Numbered from the stretch's first letter, positions 28,495-37,807 are shown. The stretch: 51,251 nt of DNA from Clostridium sp. (GCF_026168755.1 NZ_JAPFDR010000019.1:1-51251), one strand, 5' to 3'. The notes: generated by a model not told the origin, from the letters alone. Numbers and translations are program-made.

Positions 28495-29787
28495 CTATCC
28501 TATTATAACTGTTTCTTCTGAGTAACGTGCATTTGATGGCTCTTTACAACACCAAATAGTAGCTATTGTCATAGGGCCTAATCTTCCAATAAACATAATT
28601 AATGAAATAATAACTTTACTTATATCAGAAAGGTCTGGTGTTATTCCAGTTGACAATCCTACTGTGCCAAAGGCGCTAGTTACTTCAAATAATAATTGCA
28701 TAAAGGTATAATTTGGCTCTAAAATACTTAAGATAAATGTTCCTATACATATAATAAACAAAGCTAAGATAGTAATGTTAAATGCTTTTAATATTACAGC
28801 AAGAGGTATTTTTCTTTTAAAAGCTACGCAATGCTTGTTAGTTGATGTACTGTAAATACTTTTATATAGGGTAAATAAAGTTGTAGTTTTTATACCACCA
28901 CCAGTTGACCCTGGTGATGCACCTATAAACATTAAAATAATTATCACAAATAATCCGCCATTGGTAAAACTACTTAATGGATAAGTACTAAACCCTGCTG
29001 TTCTAGCAGATGTACTGAAAAAGAATGCTCCAAGCCATGATATATTTTCAGTAAGCTTTAATAATATAGTTCCTACTATTAATAATATTACTGTCATTAT
29101 AATAACTATTTTTGTATGTAGAGTGAATTTTTTAAAGGACTTTACCTCAATAATTTCTTTAATAACTAAAAATCCTATTCCACCAAATATAATTAATCCA
29201 CATGTAGTTAAATTTAAAAGTATATTATTTTGATAAGGTATTAAGTTTTGAAGTCCCCCTAATATATCAAATCCTGAATTGTTAAAGGCAGCAACTGAGT
29301 GAAACAAACTAATTCCTAAAGCATCCAAGGGTGCATAATCTTTTGAGAATACAATATAACTTAAGATTACTCCTATACTTTCAAATATTAAGGTCATGAG
29401 CAAAATAGACTTAACTAATTTTACAACTCCCTTTAAGGAATCTAAATTCATAGATTCTTTTATGAGAGTTCTCTCCTTAATACCTATTTTTCGTTTCATT
29501 AGCATAATAAATCCAACTCCAACAGATGTAACTCCAAGGCCTCCTATTTGAATTAATAAAGCAACTACGGTTCGTCCAAATATAGTGAAGGTATCTGCTG
29601 TATCTATTGCTATTAAGCCAGTTACACAAACAGCACTTGTAGATGTGAATAGTGCATCTATAAATGATACATTTTTACCTTCATTTATAGATATGGGTAA
29701 CATTAATAATATAGTTCCTAATAATATTACCATTAGAAAACCTAATACAATTATTCTACTAGGTTTAATTTTTTTAATCAATTTCAT
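28495..29787 (-). CDS. ktrB: Potassium uptake protein, membrane subunit (KtrB/TrkH)
   Basis: 430 aa, the SKT fold with four membrane-pore-membrane repeats. Selectivity-filter loops are visible: TSAVCVTGL, NNSGFD, RTAGFST and FGTVGLSTG. Pairs with KtrA for K uptake. Start follows GGGAGTG. No ydaO/c-di-AMP riboswitch pattern was seen upstream. Confidence 0.93.
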   Translation of the reverse strand: MKLIKKIKPSRIIVLGFLMVILLGTILLMLPISINEGKNVSFIDALFTSTSAVCVTGLIAIDTADTFTIFGRTVVALLIQIGGLGVTSVGVGFIMLMKRKIGIKERTLIKESMNLDSLKGVVKLVKSILLMTLIFESIGVILSYIVFSKDYAPLDALGISLFHSVAAFNNSGFDILGGLQNLIPYQNNILLNLTTCGLIIFGGIGFLVIKEIIEVKSFKKFTLHTKIVIIMTVILLIVGTILLKLTENISWLGAFFFSTSARTAGFSTYPLSSFTNGGLFVIIILMFIGASPGSTGGGIKTTTLFTLYKSIYSTSTNKHCVAFKRKIPLAVILKAFNITILALFIICIGTFILSILEPNYTFMQLLFEVTSAFGTVGLSTGITPDLSDISKVIISLIMFIGRLGPMTIATIWCCKEPSNARYSEETVIIG

Positions 29788-30147
29788 TTAAAAGTCACTC
29801 CCTAAATAAGTAAGATATTGTTATTAACATTGCTTACTAAGTTAAATAACTAACTACTATTAAATTCATAACTTTTATTGAGCATTATTTTGGTAATATA
29901 TTTAATATAATTGGTTGTGAAAAAATATAATAATTTTATTGAAAAATATATAATAGCTTGTTCAAAAATATTAATTGTTACTTTATACAAAAAATATTCT
30001 TGATTATCATCTTCCATAATAGAAATCTTACTCCTTTTTTATTAAATCACTACTAAGATAATTTCTATGTAAAAAGACATAATTTACAAATAAATATGTA
30101 AATAATGCCTTAATAGTTTAAATTGTTGTTAAGTTTTAACAGTATAA

Positions 30148-30188
30148 ATACTTTATATTAACTAAAATATTCCGTTAATATAAAGTAT
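30148..30188. repeat. Perfect 15-bp inverted repeat
   Basis: ATACTTTATATTAAC (30148-30162) and GTTAATATAAAGTAT (30174-30188) are exact reverse complements with an 11-bp centre. No T-run follows on either strand, so a terminator is unlikely; an operator or structural role is possible. Confidence 0.7.
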
Positions 30189-30269
30189 ATCCATGTTGTT
30201 TTATCGATAATTATATATAATCTAGTATTCAATTTCAATAACTTTATTAATGTAATGGTGTTAAAAAAA

Positions 30270-30334
30270 TATAACCATAATTTAACATTAATTTAACATT
30301 ACTAAGTTGTGTGTAAATATATATATCATATAAA
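30270..30334 (+). promoter_or_regulatory. Tandem TTTAACA boxes upstream of a promoter
   Basis: TTTAACA at 30281-30287 and 30292-30298, plus a weaker TATAACC at 30270-30276, all spaced 11 bp. This is the layout of PhoP/OmpR-family response-regulator boxes (TTAACA-type). They end 8 bp before the -35 at 30307. The operon downstream encodes such a regulator, so autoregulation is plausible. Confidence 0.55.
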
Positions 30335-30445
30335 AATAGTTAATTTTTAATCTAATTTTAATCTTTCTTATATTTTAGATTAATTTAATAAATGTATTAT
30401 ATAGCTATAGTAAATGAGGAAAATAAATTTATGGAGGCTATATAA

Positions 30446-30985
30446 ATGGAAAACAATGAAATGATTAAAAAATTAATGGAAAAGGCTTATGTAACTCATG
30501 AAGAAGCACAAGAGATATTAGAGAGATGTAATTGGGATCTTTTAGATGCAATAATATATTTAGAGAGAAGTGGAAAAGTAGGAAATAATGATACTACAAC
30601 TATTATTGAAATAAAAGAAGAGGATCAAAAGAAAGAGGACAACACTAAAAAAAAGCAAGAAAGCTATGGTGGAGTTGGAGAAATTATTGGAAGAATATTT
30701 AAAGGTTTAGGAAAGGTTATAGCTAAGGGAAATAAGAATTATTTTGAAATTAAAAAAGATAATGAAAAACCAATAAGAATATCTTTAACAATTTCAATAC
30801 TTTTAATATTATTCTTTATGCCACCAACTGTAATATTATTAATAATAGGTTTATTCTGTGGATATAAGTATTCAATTGGAGGGCCTAATATGAATTGTGA
30901 TGGAGTAAATGATGTTTTTGAAAAGGTATCAGAATCAGCAGATACTATAAAAAAAGATTTTAAAAAGGGATATGAAGGAAACTAG
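30446..30985 (+). CDS. UBA-like / DUF4342 membrane protein, copy 1
   Basis: 179 aa. N-terminal three-helix UBA/TS-N-like domain (about 5-45; VTHEEAQEILERCNWDLLDA), a charged linker, an amphipathic segment GRIFKGLGKVIAKGN, then two close hydrophobic stretches (about 112-146) forming a membrane hairpin. DUF4342 proteins have no established function. Operon with a paralogue and a two-component system suggests an envelope-sensing or stress role. GGAGG supports the start. Confidence 0.8.
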   Translation: MENNEMIKKLMEKAYVTHEEAQEILERCNWDLLDAIIYLERSGKVGNNDTTTIIEIKEEDQKKEDNTKKKQESYGGVGEIIGRIFKGLGKVIAKGNKNYFEIKKDNEKPIRISLTISILLILFFMPPTVILLIIGLFCGYKYSIGGPNMNCDGVNDVFEKVSESADTIKKDFKKGYEGN

Positions 30986-30999
30986 AATATTATAAGAAA

Positions 31000-31032
31000 T
31001 AGGCTTTGAAGATAACTCAAGGTCTTTTTCTT
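31000..31032 (+). terminator. Weak hairpin between the two DUF4342 genes
   Basis: AGGCTTTGA and TCAAGGTCT pair imperfectly and are followed by TTTTTC and TTTTT. It could partly terminate, giving more of copy 1 than of the downstream genes. Confidence 0.5.
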
Positions 31033-31132
31033 TTTATGAAATCTTTAGAAATATTTTATCGGATGTTATAATTTAATAAATAATAATAAAATTAAGATGG
31101 ATTATTATAAAGTAAGGGCTGGAGGAAAATTT

Positions 31133-31681
31133 GTGGATAAGCTTAAGCTTGTAGAAAAGTTAAGGGAAAAGACAGGAATAACATACGATGATGCAAAAAG
31201 GGTATTAGAAATAAATAACTGGGATATACTTGATGCTATTTTAGATTTGGAAAAACAGGGAAAAGTAAAGGGGCCTTCTGTTAGTATATTTTATACTAAT
31301 GAATATAAGGAAAATTATGAAGAAAAAAGTACAGAATCTAACTTTGATGAAGTTAAAAAAGATAGTAACTATAAATCTAATAATACTTTTGAAGGGATTT
31401 TTGAGGTTATATGTAAGGTTATAGATACCTGTAACAATATTTTTATAGAAATAAAAGGCAAAAATAATTTCTTTTTGAAGCTTCCACTTACAGTAGTTAT
31501 TGTTCTTTTAATATTTGGATTTTGGCTACTAATACCTCTTGTTGCTATTGGATTATTTTTAGATATAGAATTTTCTGTAGAATCTAAAAAGATTAATACA
31601 GATAAAGTTAATGATATGTTAAGTAAAGTATCAAAAGAAGTGCAGAAGATTAAAACAAAAGGGAAATTTGGAGGGAAGTAA
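31133..31681 (+). CDS. UBA-like / DUF4342 membrane protein, copy 2
   Basis: 182 aa from a GTG start at 31133, preceded by GGAGG with 7-nt spacing; the ATG at 31097 has no SD and would add 12 residues absent from the paralogue. Same plan as copy 1: UBA-like helices (ITYDDAKRVLEINNWDILDAILDLE), charged linker, a TIEIKGKNN-like amphipathic part, and a membrane hairpin (about 125-150). Its TAA overlaps the ATG of the response regulator by 1 nt, so the two are translationally coupled. Confidence 0.8.
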   Translation: MDKLKLVEKLREKTGITYDDAKRVLEINNWDILDAILDLEKQGKVKGPSVSIFYTNEYKENYEEKSTESNFDEVKKDSNYKSNNTFEGIFEVICKVIDTCNNIFIEIKGKNNFFLKLPLTVVIVLLIFGFWLLIPLVAIGLFLDIEFSVESKKINTDKVNDMLSKVSKEVQKIKTKGKFGGK

Positions 31682-32361
31682 TGGTTAAGATTTTAATAGT
31701 TGAAGATGAAGAAAAAATAGCAAGATTTATAGAGTTGGAATTAGTTCATGAGGGATATAAAGTAGTAAAAGTTAATAATGGTAGAGAAGGTCTTGAAATT
31801 GCTGAAAAAGGCGAGGTAGATTTAGTACTTTTAGATGTAATGCTACCAGAACTTAATGGTCTTGAAGTATTAAGAAGACTTAGAAAGACTTCTGATATAC
31901 CAGTAATAATGCTAACTGCAAGAGATGCTGTTATGGATAAGGTATCAGGTCTTGATGCAGGTGCAGATGATTATATAACAAAACCTTTTGCAATTGAAGA
32001 GTTACTTGCAAGAGTAAGAAATTCTTTAAAAAAGAGAATACTTACTGTAAAAAAGGATGAAAGTGTATTAAAGTGTGGTCTACTATTGCTAGATAAATTA
32101 AGGCATAAAGTAATTTATGATAATACAGAAATTGAATTAACTAATAGAGAATTTATGCTTTTAAAAATATTAATGGAAAATAAAAATATAGTATTAACTA
32201 GAGATGTACTTATAGAAAAAGTATGTGGTTATGACTATGTTGGAGAAACAAATGTAATAGATGTATATATAAGATATTTAAGAACAAAAATTGATGATAG
32301 ATTTAATGTTAAAGTAATTACTACAGTTCGTGGTGTAGGATACGTAATAAAATATGAATAA
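31681..32361 (+). CDS. OmpR/PhoB-family response regulator
   Basis: 226 aa: receiver domain (1-~120; acidic pair E8-D9, phospho-acceptor Asp52 in LLDVMLPELNG, conserved Thr in LTARD and Lys in YITKPF) and a winged-helix DNA-binding domain (about 128-226; ELTNREFMLL, RYLRTKID, TVRGVGYVI). Overlaps copy 2 of DUF4342 by 1 nt and the kinase by 8 nt, so all are made together. Confidence 0.94.
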   Translation: MVKILIVEDEEKIARFIELELVHEGYKVVKVNNGREGLEIAEKGEVDLVLLDVMLPELNGLEVLRRLRKTSDIPVIMLTARDAVMDKVSGLDAGADDYITKPFAIEELLARVRNSLKKRILTVKKDESVLKCGLLLLDKLRHKVIYDNTEIELTNREFMLLKILMENKNIVLTRDVLIEKVCGYDYVGETNVIDVYIRYLRTKIDDRFNVKVITTVRGVGYVIKYE

Positions 32362-33598
32362 GAGAAGAAAAGCAAAAAATGTTACATCTATTGCAATAAA
32401 ACTTAATGCTATAAAGATAAGAGATTTATTTTTAAAATTTCTTATAATTAATGTAGTTTTAATGGTAATTTTAATAGGATTATGGTGTATTGATTCTGAG
32501 AAAAACTTTTATGGAGAATTAGTAAATAATGCTCAAAGAACAATTAATTTTTATCCCATAGAAACAGCAACTTATACAGTAACATGGGATGATGGAAAAA
32601 CTATGGTTAAAGAAGCTAGTTATTTTTTATATAATCTAAGAAAAATAATAATAATAATTGGAATAGTAGAAGGTATATTTTTATTAGAAGAAATAATATT
32701 TGGAACAGCAAGAGTCAGAAAAACATTAAAGCCTCTTAATGAAATAGCAGAAACTGCAGAGAGGCTTAGTAATATGGTATTTGATGAAGAAAAATTTCAT
32801 AGTTTAGAAGATGCTATATCAAAAATTAGTCCAGTTGCCTCTGACGAAAGAATTCATATTGGAGATAGTGAGTTTAAGGGGTTAGAAGATGCTATTAATA
32901 AATTATTAGACAGAATGAGGGATTCTTATAGACAGCAAGCAAGGTTTGTATCAGATGCTTCACATGAACTTAGAACTCCCATTTCAGTAATTCAAGGTTA
33001 TGCAAATATGCTTGATAGATGGGGAAAAAGTGATGAAAGTGTATTAGATGAATCTATTATAGCTATAAAATCTGAATCAGAAAATATGAAGAATTTAGTT
33101 GAGCAGTTATTATTTTTAGCAAGAGGTATTAATGGTAAAACACAGCTTACTATTGAAGAGTTTTCTTTAAATAATATGATTAAGGAAGTTGTAGAAGAGT
33201 CTAAAATGATAGATGACAAGCATTTATATAGTTATATTAATTTAGAAGAGATTAATGTTTATGGAGATGTAGGACTTCTTAAACAAACTGCTAGGATATT
33301 AGTTGAAAATGCAGTTAAATATACAGAATCAGGGGAAAGTATAGTACTTAAAACAGGAAGAAATAATAAGGGGGAACCTTATTTTTCTGTACAGGATAAT
33401 GGAATAGGAATGGATACGGAAGATATACCACATATATTTGAACGTTTCTTTAGGGCTGATACAGCAAGAGTTAGAAAAAATGGAGGTACTGGTCTTGGAT
33501 TATCTATAGCTAAATGGATTATTGATAATCATAATGGATATTTTAGTGTTGTAAGTAGAAAAGAAATAGGTACAAGAATAACAGTGTATCTACCATAA
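32354..33598 (+). CDS. Membrane sensor histidine kinase
   Basis: 414 aa: first membrane helix about 27-47, a short outside loop (~45 residues), second helix about 97-115, HAMP (~118-190), HisKA with phospho-His204 in SHELRTP, and HATPase with N-box ENAVKY, DNGIGM and GTGLGLSIAKWI. The small external loop resembles intramembrane/envelope-sensing kinases. Partner of the regulator it overlaps. Confidence 0.93.
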   Translation: MNKRRKAKNVTSIAIKLNAIKIRDLFLKFLIINVVLMVILIGLWCIDSEKNFYGELVNNAQRTINFYPIETATYTVTWDDGKTMVKEASYFLYNLRKIIIIIGIVEGIFLLEEIIFGTARVRKTLKPLNEIAETAERLSNMVFDEEKFHSLEDAISKISPVASDERIHIGDSEFKGLEDAINKLLDRMRDSYRQQARFVSDASHELRTPISVIQGYANMLDRWGKSDESVLDESIIAIKSESENMKNLVEQLLFLARGINGKTQLTIEEFSLNNMIKEVVEESKMIDDKHLYSYINLEEINVYGDVGLLKQTARILVENAVKYTESGESIVLKTGRNNKGEPYFSVQDNGIGMDTEDIPHIFERFFRADTARVRKNGGTGLGLSIAKWIIDNHNGYFSVVSRKEIGTRITVYLP

Positions 33599-33683
33599 TT
33601 ATAAGTCAATAAATGGTATAAATATAAAGATTATCATATTATGTATGTAGTAGAAATAGAAAAATATTAGAAAATGAAATGAA

Positions 33684-33760
33684 GGGAGAGTAGATATGTT
33701 TGTGAAAAAAGGGAGAGTAGATAGATTTGTGTAAAAAACAAATCTATCTACTCTTTTTTT
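33684..33760. terminator. Strong bidirectional terminator with duplicated left arm
   Basis: AGAGTAGATAGATTTGT (33714-33730) pairs perfectly over 17 bp with 33738-33754, followed by a T-run (33754-33760). The left arm and flank are imperfectly duplicated in tandem just before it (33684-33710 versus 33711-33738, both starting GGGAGAGTAGAT). A-runs before the stem make it usable for the minus-strand operon too. Confidence 0.9.
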
Positions 33761-33783
33761 GTATGAATCCTTGTTTAATTTAG

Positions 33784-34977
33784 TTAAGATCCAATATTTA
33801 AAATAGAATCGTCACTGTTAAAAGTGTTAGCATTATATAAAAACAATACATCTGTTATTTCTTTATTTTCAATAAGTTTATCTAAGTCATCATAAAAATA
33901 TCTTAAATCAACTACATTAATTTCACCATAATGAGATGTTAAAAATGGTAAGAAACAATTTGCATAGGAGTCTTTTATAACTAATAATTTCTTACTTGGA
34001 TCACCTAAGGTCTTTATATTAATTAAAGGGTGATTTCCACCAGTAAATATACTATATTTATCTTTTTTATCTAAATATGTACTATCAAAGAGACTTGTAC
34101 TTTTCTTTTGCTCATCTACATAATTCACAATAAAATCTGATTCTTTAGGAATATACACATCAATGCTATCTGATTTTTTGTCTTGTATACCTATTTTAGA
34201 GGATAAGCTTCCATAGAATGAATCAGTAACAGTAATAATTTTAAAGTTATCAATAGGAGTTGGAGTTAAACCTAATTTTTCACACATTACTGTATAAGCA
34301 ATATAAGCTCCTTTACTTGTCCAGTGATGATCTGTTTTATAAAATATATACTTATTTTTATTTTCACTTAAAGCTTCATATGGGTTTATAGTTTTAACAT
34401 TATCATTTAATCCAGAAAAAACATTATTTATATAAGATAATTCATCATCATTAGGAGCATATTTAGGCAAATTATTTTCAAGGACTTTAGTTGCTGTAGG
34501 TGTTAGCATAAAACTTATATTTAAGTTACTATATTTCTCAGAAAAAGAGTTTATGGCAGCAATTTTAGCAGAAGTTTCTTCTTCTGAGCCCTCTTTAAAC
34601 TTTTCAAATAACTGTCCATCTTCTCCTATAAAGATAGAGTTAATTTCAGTTTTTCCAGATAGAGTTTCTAAGTTAGTCTTGATACTTACAAAGCCCTTCT
34701 TACCGGCAAAATTATCTTCTACATATTCTGTGTACTCCTCAGTGAAATCTCCACTTAGGAAGCTTTTTATTGTAAACTTAGGCATTGTAGCTAGGGTTCT
34801 ATTTTCTTCTTCAGAGAATGTTTTATCAGTCTTTAAAATATTAAGAAGTATTACAATTACGATAAAGGTTATAAACATCAGAGTCATAAGTCTGTTTAGG
34901 GCTCTGTTATAAATTCTAACCTTTCTTTTGCTTAGTTTATTTATTTTATGTTTATATTCTTTTTTTTGATTTTCCAT
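33784..34977 (-). CDS. DHHW-family protein (AlgX/AlgJ-like) of a polysaccharide O-acetylation system
   Basis: 397 aa: basic N-terminus, one membrane helix (about 30-47), then an extracellular SGNH-like domain with the name-giving DHHW motif in YKTDHHWTSKG and a late KDSYAN that carries the Ser. Such proteins work with an MBOAT acyltransferase to move acetyl groups onto exported polymers. AAGGAGGTG precedes the ATG. It follows the MBOAT gene by 12 nt. Confidence 0.88.
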   Translation of the reverse strand: MENQKKEYKHKINKLSKRKVRIYNRALNRLMTLMFITFIVIVILLNILKTDKTFSEEENRTLATMPKFTIKSFLSGDFTEEYTEYVEDNFAGKKGFVSIKTNLETLSGKTEINSIFIGEDGQLFEKFKEGSEEETSAKIAAINSFSEKYSNLNISFMLTPTATKVLENNLPKYAPNDDELSYINNVFSGLNDNVKTINPYEALSENKNKYIFYKTDHHWTSKGAYIAYTVMCEKLGLTPTPIDNFKIITVTDSFYGSLSSKIGIQDKKSDSIDVYIPKESDFIVNYVDEQKKSTSLFDSTYLDKKDKYSIFTGGNHPLINIKTLGDPSKKLLVIKDSYANCFLPFLTSHYGEINVVDLRYFYDDLDKLIENKEITDVLFLYNANTFNSDDSILNIGS

Positions 34978-34989
34978 AAAAACACCTCC

Positions 34990-36396
34990 TTAGAATCTAA
35001 AGTATAAGAATGGATTATAGCTTGCGCCTACTAAATAAGCAGTAGAAATTATTAGAATTAATAAATTAATTGCTGTTATTAAAAATACATCATTTTCTCT
35101 AAAGGTAGATTTAATTTTATTCATATAAATTTTAATTAGTTTTGTACTGCAAATTAATCCTATCAATAGAATAATAAAATTATTAGTTAATATATATTTA
35201 GCTAGATTATCAATAAAAATATTATTGCCAAATCCAAACATTATTTTGATATAATGACCTGAATCAGTAAGTGTATTCATATCAAAGATAACCCAACCTA
35301 TCATTACAATTATTAATGTATATATATGTGAAAATATAGAAGGAATTTTTTTTAGTAAATCCTTTAAGTATATTTTTTCTATAAATAGAATTACTCCAAA
35401 GTATAATCCCCAAACTACAAAGTTAGTACTGGCTCCATGCCATAAGCCTGTAGTAAACCATACAATAAATAAATTTCTAACTTGAATAAGTGTACCTTTC
35501 TTATTTCCTCCTAAGGGGATATAGATATATTCTCTAAACCATCCACCTAAGGACATATGCCATCTTCTCCAAAACTCAGTTATACTTTTTGATATATATG
35601 GATAATCAAAATTTTCTAAAAAGTCAAAGCCAAACATTTTAGCAAGGCCTATTGCCATATCTGAATATCCACTAAAGTCAAAGTAGATTTGAAGAGTAAA
35701 AGCAATTATACCTATCCAAGCTAATACAACAGATAAATCATTTAAATTTACTTCTTTTACTTGTGTCCAAATTAGTCCTATATTATTAGCCAGTATTACT
35801 TTTTTTCCTAAACCTATAATGAAGCGTTGAACTCCTTCTCCAAATTTATTTATGCTTTCCTTTCTATTAGCAAGTTGTTTATGTATATCGTTATATTTAA
35901 CAATTGGACCTGCAATAAGTTGTGGAAACATTGTAATATAAGTTGCAAAGTCTATTAAGTTTCTTTGAGGTTTTATTTTTTGCATATAGATATCAACTAT
36001 ATAAGATATTTGTTGGAAAGTATAAAATGATATTCCAAGAGGTAAAGAAATAGATTTAACCTTTAAGTCTAAACCAATAATAGAACCTAAACATTCTATA
36101 GCAAATCCATAATATTTAAAGAAAAATAATATGCTTATATCTATAAGAAGTAGTGTTATAAAAATAAATTTAGATTTATCCTTATTTTTAATATTTGATC
36201 TAATTAGTAAAGCACCTAAGTAGTTTATAAGTATTGATATAATAATAAGTATAATATATGTAGGTTCTACCCAAGCATAGAAGAGTAGACTAGCTAAAAG
36301 GATAACAGTATTTCTTAATCTTCTAGGGACAATATAATAACTTACTAAAACTAGTGGTAAAAATATAAATATAAAAATTAAGCTGCTAAAAACCAT
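34990..36396 (-). CDS. MBOAT O-acyltransferase (AlgI/DltB-like)
   Basis: 468 aa, about 10-12 membrane helices. Motifs: FWRRWHMSLGGWFREYIYIPLGG and GLWHGAS with the essential His region, plus PQLIAGPIV. Carries acyl groups across the membrane to a partner such as the DHHW or SGNH protein. The polymer modified is unknown. GGAGTG supports the start; 23 nt after DUF4358. Confidence 0.92.
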   Translation of the reverse strand: MVFSSLIFIFIFLPLVLVSYYIVPRRLRNTVILLASLLFYAWVEPTYIILIIISILINYLGALLIRSNIKNKDKSKFIFITLLLIDISILFFFKYYGFAIECLGSIIGLDLKVKSISLPLGISFYTFQQISYIVDIYMQKIKPQRNLIDFATYITMFPQLIAGPIVKYNDIHKQLANRKESINKFGEGVQRFIIGLGKKVILANNIGLIWTQVKEVNLNDLSVVLAWIGIIAFTLQIYFDFSGYSDMAIGLAKMFGFDFLENFDYPYISKSITEFWRRWHMSLGGWFREYIYIPLGGNKKGTLIQVRNLFIVWFTTGLWHGASTNFVVWGLYFGVILFIEKIYLKDLLKKIPSIFSHIYTLIIVMIGWVIFDMNTLTDSGHYIKIMFGFGNNIFIDNLAKYILTNNFIILLIGLICSTKLIKIYMNKIKSTFRENDVFLITAINLLILIISTAYLVGASYNPFLYFRF

Positions 36397-36419
36397 AGTT
36401 ATTCACTCCAATTATTTCC

Positions 36420-36929
36420 TTATTTAAAGTTATCTTTAATTATTTTGTATATAGATGAAGAATTCTCAGAAATAATAAATATTAAATATTGACCTTCTTC
36501 TTCTAATATAGCGTCTTCAATAATTTTATATTTTTCTGGACTATAGTTTTTAAAGCTTTCTCTTTGCTTTTCTAGTCTCTTATTAACTTTTGCTTTTATT
36601 TCAGACATATTTTCATCTTTTTTTACTTTTAAGATTAATATTTCTTCAACATCCATATTACTTTTAGGTGCATAGGATACAAAATCTTCAATAGAATTTA
36701 TATTTATATAGTATAGATTTTTTAATGTTTTTTCATCACCAACATTTATAAATTCTGAGTCTATATTTTTTTCTAAATCACTTTTTATTGAAGTTATATC
36801 AGCACTTTTAACACTTAATATAGGATATAAACCTATGAATAAAGAAATAATTATGGCTATTTCAATTAAATAATAAATTGTATATTTTTTTGATTTCTTA
36901 AATTTAATTTTTGTATTTTTATGTATCAT
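36420..36929 (-). CDS. DUF4358-type single-pass membrane protein
   Basis: 169 aa: basic tail, one membrane helix (about 19-38), then an extracellular domain with NINSIEDFVSYAPKSNMDVEEILILKV and a C-terminal EEEGQYLIFIISE strand, matching DUF4358 as I know it. Function unknown; its steady association with MBOAT clusters suggests an accessory role in acylation. Confidence 0.7.
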   Translation of the reverse strand: MIHKNTKIKFKKSKKYTIYYLIEIAIIISLFIGLYPILSVKSADITSIKSDLEKNIDSEFINVGDEKTLKNLYYININSIEDFVSYAPKSNMDVEEILILKVKKDENMSEIKAKVNKRLEKQRESFKNYSPEKYKIIEDAILEEEGQYLIFIISENSSSIYKIIKDNFK

Positions 36930-37033
36930 ATAGTCCTCACTATAAATTAAATAATATAATAAATTATAAAAGTTTAAAGTTTATAACAAGATTAATATTT
37001 AGAGTTAAATTTGTTATATATGAAATTTATATT

Positions 37034-37807
37034 TTACTGTATGTAGTTCTTGAGAAGATCTAGCCATAGTGTATAGAAATCATATTTATAGTGAATTCCA
37101 TCTTGTTCATGCAGATAATCTTTTTCAGTTATTACGCTTGCTAAATCTATATAAGTACTACCTGTAGCAGTGGAAACTTCAGCAACCTTCAATCTAAATT
37201 CATTTAAATTTTCATTAGTTAATCTATAATTTGTATTAACTGCATTATTCATTACAGGAAGTGGTGATATTAAATAAATATTTGTTTTTGGTAGTACTGC
37301 TTTAATTGAATTAATAAGTTCAATATAATTCTCTTTAAAGGCATTAGAGCTTTCTTGAGATGAATTACTATCAAAAGCTATAACATCATTCATTCCATAT
37401 AATAAAACTAAATTTTTAGGGTTAATACCTTGAAGCTTGTCTATATTCTGCGAAGCCTTTATTACAGTATCACCTTTGTTAGCAATTACGTTATAGCTAT
37501 CTAAAATACCAAATTCAGATAATGCTTCAGTTATGGAATCGCCCATAAAAATAGTATTTTCATAGTATTTAGAATAATTCATATCTTCATTTGATAGGAT
37601 ATTATTATTGGTATTTAAAATATCATTGTGATAAGTATCAATTTTATTTTGTAAATCATCTAAAGGTTGATTTTCTAATTGTACTAAATAATCTTTTTTA
37701 GATTTATTTTTGTTTTTAAAAACTCCATTTAACATACCAATAATAAATGAAAATATAATATAAAATGACATGATTAGAGTGATTATACTCAATATTTTTC
37801 TTCTCAT
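37034..37807 (-). CDS. Membrane-anchored SGNH/GDSL hydrolase
   Basis: 257 aa: an N-terminal helix (about 8-27), a linker, and an SGNH domain with GDS (MGDSIT), block III GMND, and DGIHYKYDF with the catalytic Asp/His. Likely an extracellular acetyltransferase or esterase. First gene of the four-gene minus-strand cluster; a TATAAT-like -10 is visible about 35 bp upstream on this strand. Confidence 0.88.
   Translation of the reverse strand: MRRKILSIITLIMSFYIIFSFIIGMLNGVFKNKNKSKKDYLVQLENQPLDDLQNKIDTYHNDILNTNNNILSNEDMNYSKYYENTIFMGDSITEALSEFGILDSYNVIANKGDTVIKASQNIDKLQGINPKNLVLLYGMNDVIAFDSNSSQESSNAFKENYIELINSIKAVLPKTNIYLISPLPVMNNAVNTNYRLTNENLNEFRLKVAEVSTATGSTYIDLASVITEKDYLHEQDGIHYKYDFYTLWLDLLKNYIQ

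Larger units (their letters stand above)
29788..30445. promoter_or_regulatory. 658-bp intergenic region with long inverted repeat and tandem activator-like repeats
   Basis: Very AT-rich, no convincing gene. It separates ktrB (minus) from the DUF4342/two-component operon (plus). Contents: a perfect 15-bp inverted repeat (30148-30188), tandem TTTAACA repeats with 11-bp period (30281-30298), and a likely promoter TTGTGT (30307-30312), 16-bp spacer, TATAAA (30329-30334) with a ~110-nt leader. The first 350 bp show nothing else recognisable. Confidence 0.55.

Noticed and set aside
29788..30120. c-di-AMP (ydaO-type) riboswitch upstream of ktrB
   Set aside because: The minus-strand leader is almost purely AT and lacks the GC-containing conserved blocks of that riboswitch.
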